The notes under the pieces: generated by a model | Told to the model about the DNA's origin: nothing | The model's input: only the letters and a program-made list of their open reading frames with translations | Database searches by the model: none | Assembly: GCA_964499955.1 (NCBI GenBank) | Contig: CAZCMI010000001.1 | Location: forward strand, 1-64,000 | DNA length: 64,000 nt | Reading direction: 5' to 3' | Source of the DNA: JAJYIV01 sp964499955 | Lineage (GTDB): Bacteria > Patescibacteriota > Patescibacteriia > UBA9934 > GWF2-40-263 | Made by a program: the position numbers and the translations under genes | In this document: positions 36,201 through 42,258 of the stretch, one piece after another | Position numbering within the stretch: position 1 is the first letter of the stretch | Layout: each line of letters starts with the position of its first letter

Positions 36201-37248
36201 TACGGTCGCCACGGGATTGATTGCGGATGTGGATGATGCAGGTGTGGTACCGCCACGTGTCGATATCGTGTTTGTCACGGACATGTCCGACAGCATGAGA
36301 TCTGCTCCAGGCGGAGGAAGTGCGACTCAACCAAACCGACGGATCGATATCGTCGCTCAATCTGCCCAGGAATCCATTGACCGTTTCGTCGAAGAATTTG
36401 GCCCGACAGGAAACGTGCGTGTTGGATTGGTTTCGTTTGGAACTATCTTCAATGATTTGGCTACAGGCGGAACCATTCGTCCACCCAGAGGATTCCGAGT
36501 CGACATTCCTTTGACAAACATTATGGACGCGGGAGGCAAGCAATCTGTTCAAGCGCAGTTAGCTGAGTATTCGGATGAGCAATACAGCGCCAGTTTTGCG
36601 CCGATGTATAACGGAGTCGAACAAGCGATTTCCATGTTAAACAGCGCATCGCCTCCCGCAGATAGAAAGATCATCATTCTCCTTTCCGACGGAGGAATCA
36701 CGAATAATAAGACGACTATCGGGAATAGTAACAGTTGTGTTCCATTCAGCTATACGGGGGGTGGTGTGAGCTATTCAGACGTAGACGCATGTTTCGCGGA
36801 AACGTTTACGGAACTTATTCGTCCGAATTTCCCGACCGTCTCCGGAGGAATCCATGTCTACTCCGCCGCTCTTACGAATAACGCAAGCGAGCGGGGACGC
36901 ATTGCCCATGTCTCAAGTAACGTGTGTGGAAATAATCTTACGAGCGTGAATGATTGTCAGCCACGTGCTGGTATTCAATATGCATATAGTGGTGCGACGG
37001 CCGCAGATGTTCGTGGCATGTATCAATCCATTACGGACAGCATTCTGAATCCCACTGTTGCGTATGCGGTAGGCGGCCAGGTGTCCGGAGCTTCTATTGC
37101 AAAGGGCCGTGGTGTTCCACTTCCGTTCCCACAAGGATTCGTCTGCGACCCGAACAATGCTCAGCAGGTTCCGTTCAACATTTCATTCGCGGGGACAGGT
37201 ACGCTGAATATCAGCAACGTCCGCTTCGCCTACTGTCCCGCTCGTTGA
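27211..37248 (+). CDS. Giant pilin-anchored modular surface protein with TIG, Cys-rich repeats and C-terminal vWA
   Basis: A 3345-residue protein. Order: signal peptide (1-30, ending PAWA); two helices around the loop YMTAGGDLERVKTAKR (about 52-125), as in the preceding gene; Big_5-like domain (150-285); a Cys cluster CANNIQDGDETGLDCGGSCG (near 388); IPT/TIG-type domains (about 430-890, e.g. NLITIFGVGFGEEAGTVVF); more Big_5-like domains; 13 copies of a C-G-[ND]-G-x(n)-GE-x-C-D motif in two clusters (about 1424-1660 and 2455-2870), like DUF4215 and myxobacterial Cys-rich repeats; and a vWA domain (about 3013-3285) with a MIDAS-like DMSDS near 3024 and LLSDGG. It is probably a calcium-dependent adhesin exposed outside. 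The start (cacATG) lacks the local -1 T. Confidence 0.8.
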   Translation: MNRARFSFLAGFLLALVVGAGLLAAAPAWAQQAGTDITGIRAFTEAAGFTSQPPLPVIIGRLIRTVIGFLGIVVVGIVIYGGFLYMTAGGDLERVKTAKRLLRNAVIGLVLILSSFAIASFIISRLTDALGVGTIGTDPPPGCPLCDGINPPGAHFALDGWNEQCSGILQNTQLQFAFTQAVRASTVTDPSRPGIVIRDPAGNAVPGTFNVRGKTVTFIPEQVCEGAPTERCFAPDTTYNVVFNPTVLRSSTNRTFECGGLLAPCVLSFRSGSQVDASPPAAAMTMPDVSGVTVPYPERVGLQVEAADDVGASMALFYVERNADPVYAAVTDTLMPLTQFSTDNIEWDTSPYVPRGYDVFAEVLDCAGHETTTAAVRVNLVPAHCANNIQDGDETGLDCGGSCGACAGGACTASWQCGNGLSCMDGTCVSTPRIDRVLPGDGAPANLITIFGVGFGEEAGTVVFLGDPDDPSDDVVVPSFTSPQCDATWLPRQVIVQVPDAAVSGPLEVRAAAYATDPTKADRTDNDFGPRISDFNVNDVVRPGLCAVTPAAGLGGITTQLAGVNFGASRGLSTVYFTSYLAAAYGAWSPTSAQVTVPRLDPRGYDVQLFTGGWFCQGTTTACTPDNNTCGEGIACVSARQGSNPVAFTVPLQSQETPPRIVSVDTGWRACQEGGGHCVVDADCAGEGNACVDTPTWGPAGQYVTISGTNFGANGWAYFSRTVEGVSQEALADVDFPAACGAATWNDTTAVVKVPAQFTDGTTVSPGTYSLRVRRGDAYSEAVAFEVVPGQPGPGICRLDPAAGPVGGENPIQVTAYGEYLNVGDSTLVFHDGAIVTSPVRTSSEELSGFAPASTQTGPVVVRRTVDNSAAPDSFQSNAMTFEVGNCRLGTLACGNGTQCCANGSCSAACEDPKTSHYAYRFSTGHIPKAPRVVVACNDEDTIASPSPWAGWSQPASVCPEAVVTATFTVEMDQTFTDDEHVEVRACTGPTENPCATFAAPESGRVSFMSSTMFEWEKVNDDGAAVPLEPGTTYRVTLRAEGFRSASRMEGGVEFGEEEMEQDFSWEFTTSASGEPCQIGGLMLQPNPFTATEPGQRVTYRALPTSATDRCVVLQCQPGYEMDWSVNKSEVSEHEAQATGGSQVLACSRVFRADEPILTDPPEAEITATLTNVGNNPSATARLIVDFADPKVVEHWPACDAACINAQIGARFNVSMVPSDFMADDTVWMYECSTATCLDDSEWSPFSLLTSGTTVKYEGGADDPKELVIQGLAGRLESNTYYRVVISGSVKSNWGTPLSDSYGGADYTWVFRTNNTGQACVPDSVAVSPANARASYVGQRQTFRATPHGAPDACSPGGQRLDASGLTWEPWTSENENVAKLFSTTVGDAFTTPASIELYPGAALPAHCTAQCLFAGARFRVGQPQCGNGGALEAGEECEVGQAGCNLDRCLWAGTPVGGVCGNGVLDPGEHPLCDGSTIGEGNTPSFCSQTTCLLIRNPATIHSAYQAGFCGNGTLEALAGELCDPQAAPWVDWPGSCTNDCRLGGSVPLMAGAAVCGDGEDNGTLYGTPNTDAGEECDFGSELNEEKGCNPVSCLWTGSNAALCGNGEVDPGEDPYCETEAGRPYCTSSCRLAGSSGLYDAPSWCGDGLVGSGEQCDVDTSSGATKVTQPFTVGRIEETAPAQVDVNSGEAKTEITAAVGNASGSADWTLTCSCTTDGDCVGAGVDLACGVGSCCAERPKLESAYQPALTENVCRNTAIWVKFNTAMNTGSLAANVRLELLPSASGGTVPTAACEAAGGTLAVAGTSGGNGPVGFFARLIDGVRSFFFPGQARAQEGGTPRCFIPVRVSASADGTVSLGLQGLLAAGARYRVVVAGDANEWDGIKTGVLGSNLTTLDASGSLFGVEGSGLASNEIAAVPSFTVGDEVCVINRITVTDEGKLNMDVVPPAEPAVVVPPENPSPRFFTRTGETHRLSAVTYATNDQEIQGIPDVYDWRWEWDDINDIIEVAASEEEWTNAVAGTEDGIETAFATAVVTAAPAGENMPAVGDETVGDITLEALLCSNPASIMDPESGHLPTHTNFTFSYCRDAGDPTITSDDLPDLVADQAPESPVGAYAEHLFPLEGTPDALGVRVFENDGYLTPEAWYAARGFSGSPQATTVDGYRALRDANTWYVFAPNLVGGTLYPNIYVISYNPGASPQSQEAFNRIVDSWRFNANQQDVTDYNICRADGGAYPKNADGNYVACSWNADCIDRCVAGACAVSGTACTTDAQCGGAGYQDLYCDAQKAKIRRDTQRLQDVVRMADIVNVRGTPVPLLEQGTFVRTLSVSAWPSWSAALGNALGAALPQDPVNDFYRCQVEGYDPDTCFNANSSRFQCPAGSHVYSFQALQGGDRYKITAQLEYDGAAWNAPIPAASLSHVDIEVGNAHGSATAGGFTPGLGFCANTVVGGSVVCGDGVKGEGELCELGEFKVGGESCSVDGVSGYYNVPCVNDGGTCRWADTVADSTFVPACVPFRCGNGLVEAGEQCDEGARNGTYGSRCNTQCQYYDSTIVTAGTLPVEFGVHFCGDGYLSGGEQCDCGNTELFSALPGTSWAKTNGRCTVANGQYADTGVACSTSCTLAGPRCGDGIVQVDNGEQCEPGQVEVATRFCSGHSHLACSSDDECPTRTVFLLGSCINNVCFGGSTPGKECTTSIGCGSGMTQQPGLCSPPTSSRICEAGNIGETCSSDAQCGPGGRCSVGVYPLQRTRTCIAPPATDACTFPDSWGPLHVANAAVCGNGIIEGTEQCDDGANNNDNNACTSSCQLNVCGDGKVHRGVESCDMGSQNGQECSAPYGGTCNYCTLSCQYRTLSGAFCGDGQINGGEFCDGSAVRGVCVTSNVSVQGPEAEMLPGWCVPGGPNACGDGYFCYTDIGVCNGGTNTGKYCIANRPDHCPGGTCVMPTCGPDCRSACPFTTEQTVVLMTHEHASTPVPSVNLYSAGTGVPDGGFLHIPACTVATGLIADVDDAGVVPPRVDIVFVTDMSDSMRSAPGGGSATQPNRRIDIVAQSAQESIDRFVEEFGPTGNVRVGLVSFGTIFNDLATGGTIRPPRGFRVDIPLTNIMDAGGKQSVQAQLAEYSDEQYSASFAPMYNGVEQAISMLNSASPPADRKIIILLSDGGITNNKTTIGNSNSCVPFSYTGGGVSYSDVDACFAETFTELIRPNFPTVSGGIHVYSAALTNNASERGRIAHVSSNVCGNNLTSVNDCQPRAGIQYAYSGATAADVRGMYQSITDSILNPTVAYAVGGQVSGASIAKGRGVPLPFPQGFVCDPNNAQQVPFNISFAGTGTLNISNVRFAYCPAR

Positions 37249-37254
37249 CGGACG

Positions 37255-37294
37255 CTGAAGCCCCTTCCTCCGCTTGTCGGAGGGAGGCCTTCAG
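37255..37294 (+). other. Long imperfect hairpin between the giant gene and the next gene
   Basis: CTGAAG...CCTCCG, 5-nt loop, CGGAGG...CTTCAG. It has no T tract, so it may be a processing or attenuation structure rather than a terminator. Confidence 0.4.
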
Positions 37295-37315
37295 GGCCTG
37301 TCGCCCCTCTTCCGT

Positions 37316-38155
37316 ATGGACGAATATTCCACACCTTCCTATTCCTACGCTCCCGCACCAGGGGAGCCACAAAAACCACGAATGCGGGTTTTTGCCAGTA
37401 TTCTTGCTGGGATTCTTGTCCTTGCAGTGGTTGTTGGTCTCCTTGTGTTCATGCGCCTTCGGACCCAGCGGACAAACATACTCGTGCTCCAGGAGACCAT
37501 TGATCGAGAAGGAGACCGTGCGGATGAGATATGCGAATCCGCAGAAGATGTGGAGAGTTGCCGTGGTATGGTTATCTCTCAAACGGCGCGGAATTTGCGG
37601 GCGCCCGACGTGTGTCAATTATTGAATCCGGGTGACACGCTTGATGCGTGTTTGACGGAAGTTGCCCTGGAGACGCGCGACGTTCGTCTCTGCGCGCAAA
37701 TCACAGGTAACCTCCAGGAAGGATGTTATACGCTCGTTGTCCAATCCCTTATTGCAACGGAAGGATTGGAGGCCTGCACGCATTATCCATCTGAACAAAG
37801 ACAGGAGGTTTGCCGGCGCTCCTTTGAAATGCCGGCCTTGCAAACGTGTTTGGGGCAACATGTGGATGATCCTGACATTTGTCATGATCTTGCGTTGACG
37901 GAACGGGCCGCACGAGAGCGGAATCCGTCATTGTGTTTGGAATCGCGCAATCCCGATTCCTTCATTCCCTGCGTTTTAAGTGTTGGAGTCGAAGATTGGG
38001 ACGGTGATGGCTTGTCGGATCTTGAGGAACTTACCGTCTATTTTACTGACCCTCTCAACCCCGACACCGACGGCGATGGGTTCCTGGACGGGGATGAAGT
38101 CCGCGAGGGATTCAATCCGCTGGGTCCGGGGCCGTTGGGAGAACGCGGCGAGTAA
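37316..38155 (+). CDS. Single-pass membrane protein with Cys pairs and a calcium-binding type 3 repeat
   Basis: A 279-residue protein of unknown function. A 22-residue cytoplasmic tail is followed by a transmembrane helix (about 26-46), an extracellular helical region with regularly spaced Cys residues (e.g. EICESAEDVESC, DVCQLL, RLCAQITGNLQEGC), and a C-terminal pair of thrombospondin type 3-like motifs (DWDGDGLSDLEE, DTDGDGFLDGDE). The ATG at 37316 has gtATG context. Base composition is AT-richer than the neighbours, like the end of the giant gene. The calcium motif is shared with the next two genes. Confidence 0.65.
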   Translation: MDEYSTPSYSYAPAPGEPQKPRMRVFASILAGILVLAVVVGLLVFMRLRTQRTNILVLQETIDREGDRADEICESAEDVESCRGMVISQTARNLRAPDVCQLLNPGDTLDACLTEVALETRDVRLCAQITGNLQEGCYTLVVQSLIATEGLEACTHYPSEQRQEVCRRSFEMPALQTCLGQHVDDPDICHDLALTERAARERNPSLCLESRNPDSFIPCVLSVGVEDWDGDGLSDLEELTVYFTDPLNPDTDGDGFLDGDEVREGFNPLGPGPLGERGE

Positions 38156-38157
38156 CG

Positions 38158-38163
38158 TATAAT
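38158..38163 (+). promoter_or_regulatory. Consensus -10 box before the second type 3-repeat gene
   Basis: TATAAT directly after the upstream stop codon, 29 nt before the ATG at 38193. Confidence 0.6.
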
Positions 38164-38192
38164 GAAGGCGCTTGCTACCTAACCCGTCGTCT

Positions 38193-38879
38193 ATGTTCGA
38201 GAACGTTCCAGGAACCGAGCCGGAAGACATCTTCGCAGGCACGGATGTGCCCCAGCCTGCGCCGCCTGCCGGTGGTCCGCTCCCGCCCGCGTCCGCTTCG
38301 CCCGTTGCGCCGTCCCTCGACGGTTCCACGCCCGCCTCAGCGCCCGTTGAACCGTCCCACGGGGGAGGGGGTCTGCGCGTCTTGTTGACCGTCTTGGTCG
38401 CTGTGGTGGTGTTGGGTGCCGCCGCCGGGATCGGCTATTTCGTCCTGCGCGCGCGCGAACCGGTGGTGCCCCTTGATCCGGGACCCGTGGCGCCCGAGGT
38501 GCCCGTGTTGCCGCCCAACGGCTTCCTGGACCCGAACGACGTAAACATCGGCATGCCCGTGCCGCCCGTGGAAGAACCCACGGATCCCTCGGAGCCGGTG
38601 CTTCCTCCGCCCCCGCCCGTTGATTCCGACGGCGACGGCCTGACGGACGAACAGGAAATCGCGCTCGGCACGGACCCGTTCAACCCGGACACGGACAACG
38701 ACGGCCTGACCGATGGCGAAGAGGTGAACATCTACGGAACTGACCCGCTGAATCCCGACACCGACGGCGATGGGTTCTTGGACGGAGAAGAGGTCCGCGC
38801 CGGATATGACCCGAAAGGTCCCGGCCGGCTGTTCCAGGTCCCCACCACCGAAACGGAACCCGAACCCGAAACGCCCTAG
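38193..38879 (+). CDS. Single-pass membrane protein with thrombospondin type 3-like calcium motifs
   Basis: A 228-residue protein. A Pro/Ala-rich cytoplasmic part (about 55 residues) precedes one transmembrane helix (LLTVLVAVVVLGAAAGIGYFV), a Pro-rich linker, and three calcium-type motifs (DSDGDGLTDEQE, DTDNDGLTDGEE, DTDGDGFLDGEE). A DNA stretch at 38742-38815 is nearly identical to 38046-38120 in the preceding gene, so the motif block was duplicated or exchanged. Function unknown; a stalk or adhesion role is likely from the architecture. Confidence 0.65.
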   Translation: MFENVPGTEPEDIFAGTDVPQPAPPAGGPLPPASASPVAPSLDGSTPASAPVEPSHGGGGLRVLLTVLVAVVVLGAAAGIGYFVLRAREPVVPLDPGPVAPEVPVLPPNGFLDPNDVNIGMPVPPVEEPTDPSEPVLPPPPPVDSDGDGLTDEQEIALGTDPFNPDTDNDGLTDGEEVNIYGTDPLNPDTDGDGFLDGEEVRAGYDPKGPGRLFQVPTTETEPEPETP

Positions 38880-38894
38880 CCCTCATTCCTTCCT

Positions 38895-39971
38895 ATGGCC
38901 GCGCCCCAGCCCCTCATTGAAAAACCGTCGGACGTTTCCGTGGCCGGGGCGGAACCGCGGGTGTTCGTGATGGCCGAACGGTACCGGGGCGGGGCCTCCG
39001 GGCTGGCCATGGCCGAGCCGAAAAAAGACGAACCGAAACCGCCGCCCAAACCCGTTACGCCTCCGCCCCCGCCGCCGAAGCCGGCTGCACCCCCCAAGCC
39101 CTCCGCCATGCCCGCGCACGGCAAAGGCAGGGGAAAGGCGGTCGTCATCATCGGCATCGTGGTGTTGCTGCTGGTGGGCGTGGGCGGGTTTTTCGCCCTC
39201 CCGTACCTGACGCCGCCTGCGGAAGAACCGGCGCCGACCGTGCCGCCACCGACCATTCCCACGCCGCCGGTCACGCCTCCCGTTACGCCTCCGCCCCCGC
39301 CGCCCGTGGAAGAACCCACCACCCCGCAGGTGCCCGTTTCGCCCTTCCCGTCGGGGACGGTGCCCGGCACGGATTCCGACAGCGACGGCCTGACGGATTT
39401 GGAAGAACGGTTGGTCTACGACACGGACGCCCATCTGCCCGACACCGATGGCGACGGCTTCTTGGACGGAAACGAAGTGTTCAACCTGTACGACCCGCGC
39501 GTGCCCGCCCCGGCCACCTTGTTGGAATCCGGCGTCGTGCGCCTGTACGACGTTTCCATCGCCCCGTCCGCCGCCCCGTTGCCGTACAACGTGCTCTATC
39601 CGGCCGGGTGGAACCCGCGCGCGCAGGACACGTCCCCGTTCGACGTCGTCTTCGCCGTCACCACGGGGGAAAGCATTTCCGTAAGCGTCCTGCCGAAAGC
39701 CGCGCCGGACCAGTCCCTGGGGGATTGGGTGGCGGGGCAGGGGCTCACCGCGCGCGTCCTGCCGTTTACCACGCGCAGCGGCCTGCCGGGCATTTCCACG
39801 GAAGACCAGTTAACGGCGTACGTGGATGCTGGCGATCAGGTCATCGTCCTGCGGTATGACACGGGTATCAAGGGAACCGTGGACTATCTGCAGACCTTCA
39901 AGATGATGCAGAACAGCCTGCGTCTGGCCGAGGTGCCGGCGCCGGCGTCAGCGTTGGCGGAGGACGAATAA
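38895..39971 (+). CDS. Single-pass membrane protein with Pro-rich linkers, type 3 repeats and a C-terminal domain
   Basis: A 358-residue protein. The N-terminal cytoplasmic part has a Pro/Lys-rich stretch. One transmembrane helix (about 78-100, VVIIGIVVLLLVGVGGFFAL) is followed by a long Pro/Thr/Val linker, two calcium-type motifs (DSDSDGLTDLEE, DTDGDGFLDGNE), and a globular domain of about 140 residues (from YDVSIAPSAAPLPYNVLYP) that I do not recognise. That domain has a psbP/Mog1-like feel (FDVVFAVTTGESISVSV, then DYLQTFKMMQNSL) but this is weak. Third of three related membrane proteins; ybeY follows by 3 nt. Confidence 0.65.
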   Translation: MAAPQPLIEKPSDVSVAGAEPRVFVMAERYRGGASGLAMAEPKKDEPKPPPKPVTPPPPPPKPAAPPKPSAMPAHGKGRGKAVVIIGIVVLLLVGVGGFFALPYLTPPAEEPAPTVPPPTIPTPPVTPPVTPPPPPPVEEPTTPQVPVSPFPSGTVPGTDSDSDGLTDLEERLVYDTDAHLPDTDGDGFLDGNEVFNLYDPRVPAPATLLESGVVRLYDVSIAPSAAPLPYNVLYPAGWNPRAQDTSPFDVVFAVTTGESISVSVLPKAAPDQSLGDWVAGQGLTARVLPFTTRSGLPGISTEDQLTAYVDAGDQVIVLRYDTGIKGTVDYLQTFKMMQNSLRLAEVPAPASALAEDE

Positions 39972-39974
39972 CCT

Positions 39975-40436
39975 ATGGCCCGCATCCTTCTCGAACTGAA
40001 TCAGGCGGCGGTGCGGGGAGGGCAGCGCCTGCCGCGGGCGGAAGCGGCCCGTGCGGCGGCGGCCGTGGCGCGGGCCTTGCGCTTAAAGCAGGACGCGCGC
40101 GTGTCCGTTGCCTTCGTGGGCGAGCGGGACATCCGCCGGCTCAACGCCCAGTACCGCGGCAAAGACTGCGTGACGGACGTCCTGTCGTTTCCGCTGGAAG
40201 GGGAAGACGCGGAAGAGGAACCGGTCCTCGGCGAAATCCTCCTCTGCTATCCGCAGGCGCGCCGCCAGGCAGAAGAGCGGGGCCACTCCGCACGGCAGGA
40301 AACCATGTTCTTGCTCGTGCACGGCCTGCTCCACCTGTTCGGCTTCGACCACGAAACGCCCAAGGACGCCGCCCGCATGTTCCCGTTGCAAACCCGCATT
40401 TTGGAAGGCCTTGGCGTGCCCGCACGCATCGAATGA
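39975..40436 (+). CDS. ybeY: Endoribonuclease YbeY
   Basis: A 153-residue metal-dependent RNase of 16S rRNA 3' maturation and 70S quality control. The zinc motif HGLLHLFGFDH (H116, H120, H126) and the segment GKDCVTDVLSFPLEG are diagnostic. The stop codon overlaps or abuts the dgkA start (ATGATCCCTATG). Confidence 0.94.
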   Translation: MARILLELNQAAVRGGQRLPRAEAARAAAAVARALRLKQDARVSVAFVGERDIRRLNAQYRGKDCVTDVLSFPLEGEDAEEEPVLGEILLCYPQARRQAEERGHSARQETMFLLVHGLLHLFGFDHETPKDAARMFPLQTRILEGLGVPARIE

Positions 40437-40441
40437 TCCCT

Positions 40442-40813
40442 ATGATCCGACCCGACCAGCTGATCCGGAGTTTCCGCAACGCCCTGCGGGGCGTGGGCGT
40501 GGTGTTCACCCATGAACAAAGTTTTCGCCTGCAGGTGGCCGCCGGGGCCGCCGTGCTCCTGGCCGCCTGGGCGTTCCAGGTGTCCAAAACGGAGTGGATC
40601 GTCCTGATCCTGCTCATCGCCGCGGTGCTGACGCTGGAACTCATCAACAGCGTGTTCGAGCGCCTGGCGGACGCCTTCAAGCCGCGCCTGCACCCCGTAG
40701 TGCGGGACGTGAAGGACATGACGGCCGGCATGGTGCTGCTCGGCTCCGTGGCGGCGGCGGCCATCGGCGCGTTCATCTTCCTGCCCCGTATCCTGCCGCT
40801 GCTGGGTTGGTAG
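40442..40813 (+). CDS. dgkA: Diacylglycerol/undecaprenol kinase, DgkA family
   Basis: A 123-residue protein with three transmembrane helices. The family signature is ELINSVFERLAD followed by the VKDMTAGMVLLGS segment, holding the catalytic Glu and Asp residues. In Gram-positive-type bacteria the enzyme phosphorylates undecaprenol for the cell-wall lipid carrier pool, which fits the neighbouring wall genes. The ATG at 40442 has cctATG; an ATG at 40433 overlapping the ybeY stop is the alternative. Confidence 0.9.
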   Translation: MIRPDQLIRSFRNALRGVGVVFTHEQSFRLQVAAGAAVLLAAWAFQVSKTEWIVLILLIAAVLTLELINSVFERLADAFKPRLHPVVRDVKDMTAGMVLLGSVAAAAIGAFIFLPRILPLLGW

Positions 40814-40835
40814 GCCGGGCGCGTTGTGTCGGTTC

Positions 40836-40844
40836 ATGTTATAC
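40836..40844 (+). promoter_or_regulatory. Extended -10 promoter of ftsA
   Basis: TGTTATACT, 22 nt before the ftsA ATG. Confidence 0.6.
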
Positions 40845-40866
40845 TGTCCGTCAGTTTTCCCTTCCT

Positions 40867-42141
40867 ATGTCAGAGGAACTCTACGCAGGCCTGGACATCG
40901 GTTCGTACGCCGTTCGCATTGCGGTCGGCAAGGTCGTTCCCTCGGCCGACGGCAAAGAACAATTGCATGTCGTCGGCGCGGTGGAAGTGCCTTCCGGCGG
41001 CGTTGCGAAAGGCGGCATTACGGACGTAGAAGAAGCAGTTTCTTCCGTTTCCAAGGCCTTGGAACAGGCGGAGCGGTTGACGGGCATGCCCATCAACGCC
41101 GCGTGGGTCGGTATTTCGGGCACCCAAATGTTGGCGCAGGAAAGCCGCGGCGTGGTGGGCGTCGCCCGGCCGGACGGCGAGATCCGGGAAGAGGACGTCG
41201 AACGCGCTATCGAGGCGGCGCGCACGGTGGCCACCCCGCCCAACTACGACATCGTCCACGTCATTCCCAAGAGTTTCATCGTCGACGGCCAGCGCGGCAT
41301 CAAGGATCCGGTGGGCATGCACGGCACGCGCTTGGAAGTGGACGCGCTGATCATTCTCGGCCTCGCGTCGCACCTCAAGAATCTCACCAAGTGCGTGTAC
41401 CGCACGGGGTTGGATATCGAAGACCTCGTCTTTTCGATTTTAGCCACGGCGGAGGCCACGCTGACGTCCAAGCAAAAGGAGTTGGGCGTGTGTTTGGTCA
41501 ACCTCGGTTCCACCACCACCAGCGTCGCCGTGTTTGAAGAAGGCGACATCCTGCACACGGCCGTTCTGCCCGTGGGCAGCGACCACGTCACCCGGGATTT
41601 GGCCATGGGATTGCGCACGTCCATGGACGCGGCCGAACAGGTGAAGATCCGCTACGCCACCTGCCTGCCGGAAACGGTGGGGAAGAAAGAACACATCGAC
41701 TTGGCCGAATTCGGCATCGAGGGGGCGGAGCCGGTGGACCGTGCCTTCGTGGCCGAAATCACCCAGGCCCGCATGCAGGAGATTTTCGAGAAAGTGGACG
41801 CCGAACTGCGGAAGGTGGAACGGTCCGGCCTGCTGCCCGCCGGCATCATCCTGACGGGCGGGGGCGTGCACGTGGACGGATGCGTGGAGGCCGCCAAGGA
41901 CATCCTGCGCCTGCCTGCCGGCATCGGCGCGCCGCTGGGCGTCAGTTCGGTCATCGACCGGGCGCACGACCCCGCGTTGTCCACGGCCGTCGGCTTGGTG
42001 CTGTGGGGCCGCCACATTCGCGGCACGGCGCCGGGGAAGGGCGTGGCCGGAGCCGTCTTCGGAAAGATCAAAGGGTTAAGCGGCGTGGCGGGGACGTTCG
42101 CCAAGGGGATGAAGAAAGTTTTTTCCTCGTTCAAAACATAG
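40867..42141 (+). CDS. ftsA: Cell division protein FtsA
   Basis: A 424-residue actin-like protein that tethers FtsZ to the membrane. The N-terminal phosphate-1 motif is AGLDIGSYAVRIAVG; the SHS2/1C domain, the phosphate-2 motif (LVNLGSTTTSVAVFEEG) and the adenosine motif (GIILTGGGVHVDG) follow. The C-terminus (FAKGMKKVFSSFKT) is a short amphipathic membrane-targeting helix. ftsZ is next, after a separate promoter. Confidence 0.94.
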   Translation: MSEELYAGLDIGSYAVRIAVGKVVPSADGKEQLHVVGAVEVPSGGVAKGGITDVEEAVSSVSKALEQAERLTGMPINAAWVGISGTQMLAQESRGVVGVARPDGEIREEDVERAIEAARTVATPPNYDIVHVIPKSFIVDGQRGIKDPVGMHGTRLEVDALIILGLASHLKNLTKCVYRTGLDIEDLVFSILATAEATLTSKQKELGVCLVNLGSTTTSVAVFEEGDILHTAVLPVGSDHVTRDLAMGLRTSMDAAEQVKIRYATCLPETVGKKEHIDLAEFGIEGAEPVDRAFVAEITQARMQEIFEKVDAELRKVERSGLLPAGIILTGGGVHVDGCVEAAKDILRLPAGIGAPLGVSSVIDRAHDPALSTAVGLVLWGRHIRGTAPGKGVAGAVFGKIKGLSGVAGTFAKGMKKVFSSFKT

Positions 42142-42162
42142 GGTGTGCGCCTTGACGTTTTC

Positions 42163-42191
42163 TTGACAGCGCCCGGTGCGGCCACTACAGT
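42163..42191 (+). promoter_or_regulatory. Promoter of ftsZ
   Basis: TTGACA (42163-42168), 17-bp spacer, TACAGT (42186-42191). The predicted leader is about 60 nt (42198-42258) and contains GCTGAGC near its start and GCTCAG near its end, which could pair across it. Confidence 0.75.
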
Positions 42192-42258
42192 TGATGAAGA
42201 AAATTTTTGCTGAGCCAAGCGGTGTTCGAATACATAAATTGCTCAGTTTCCCCTGCAT

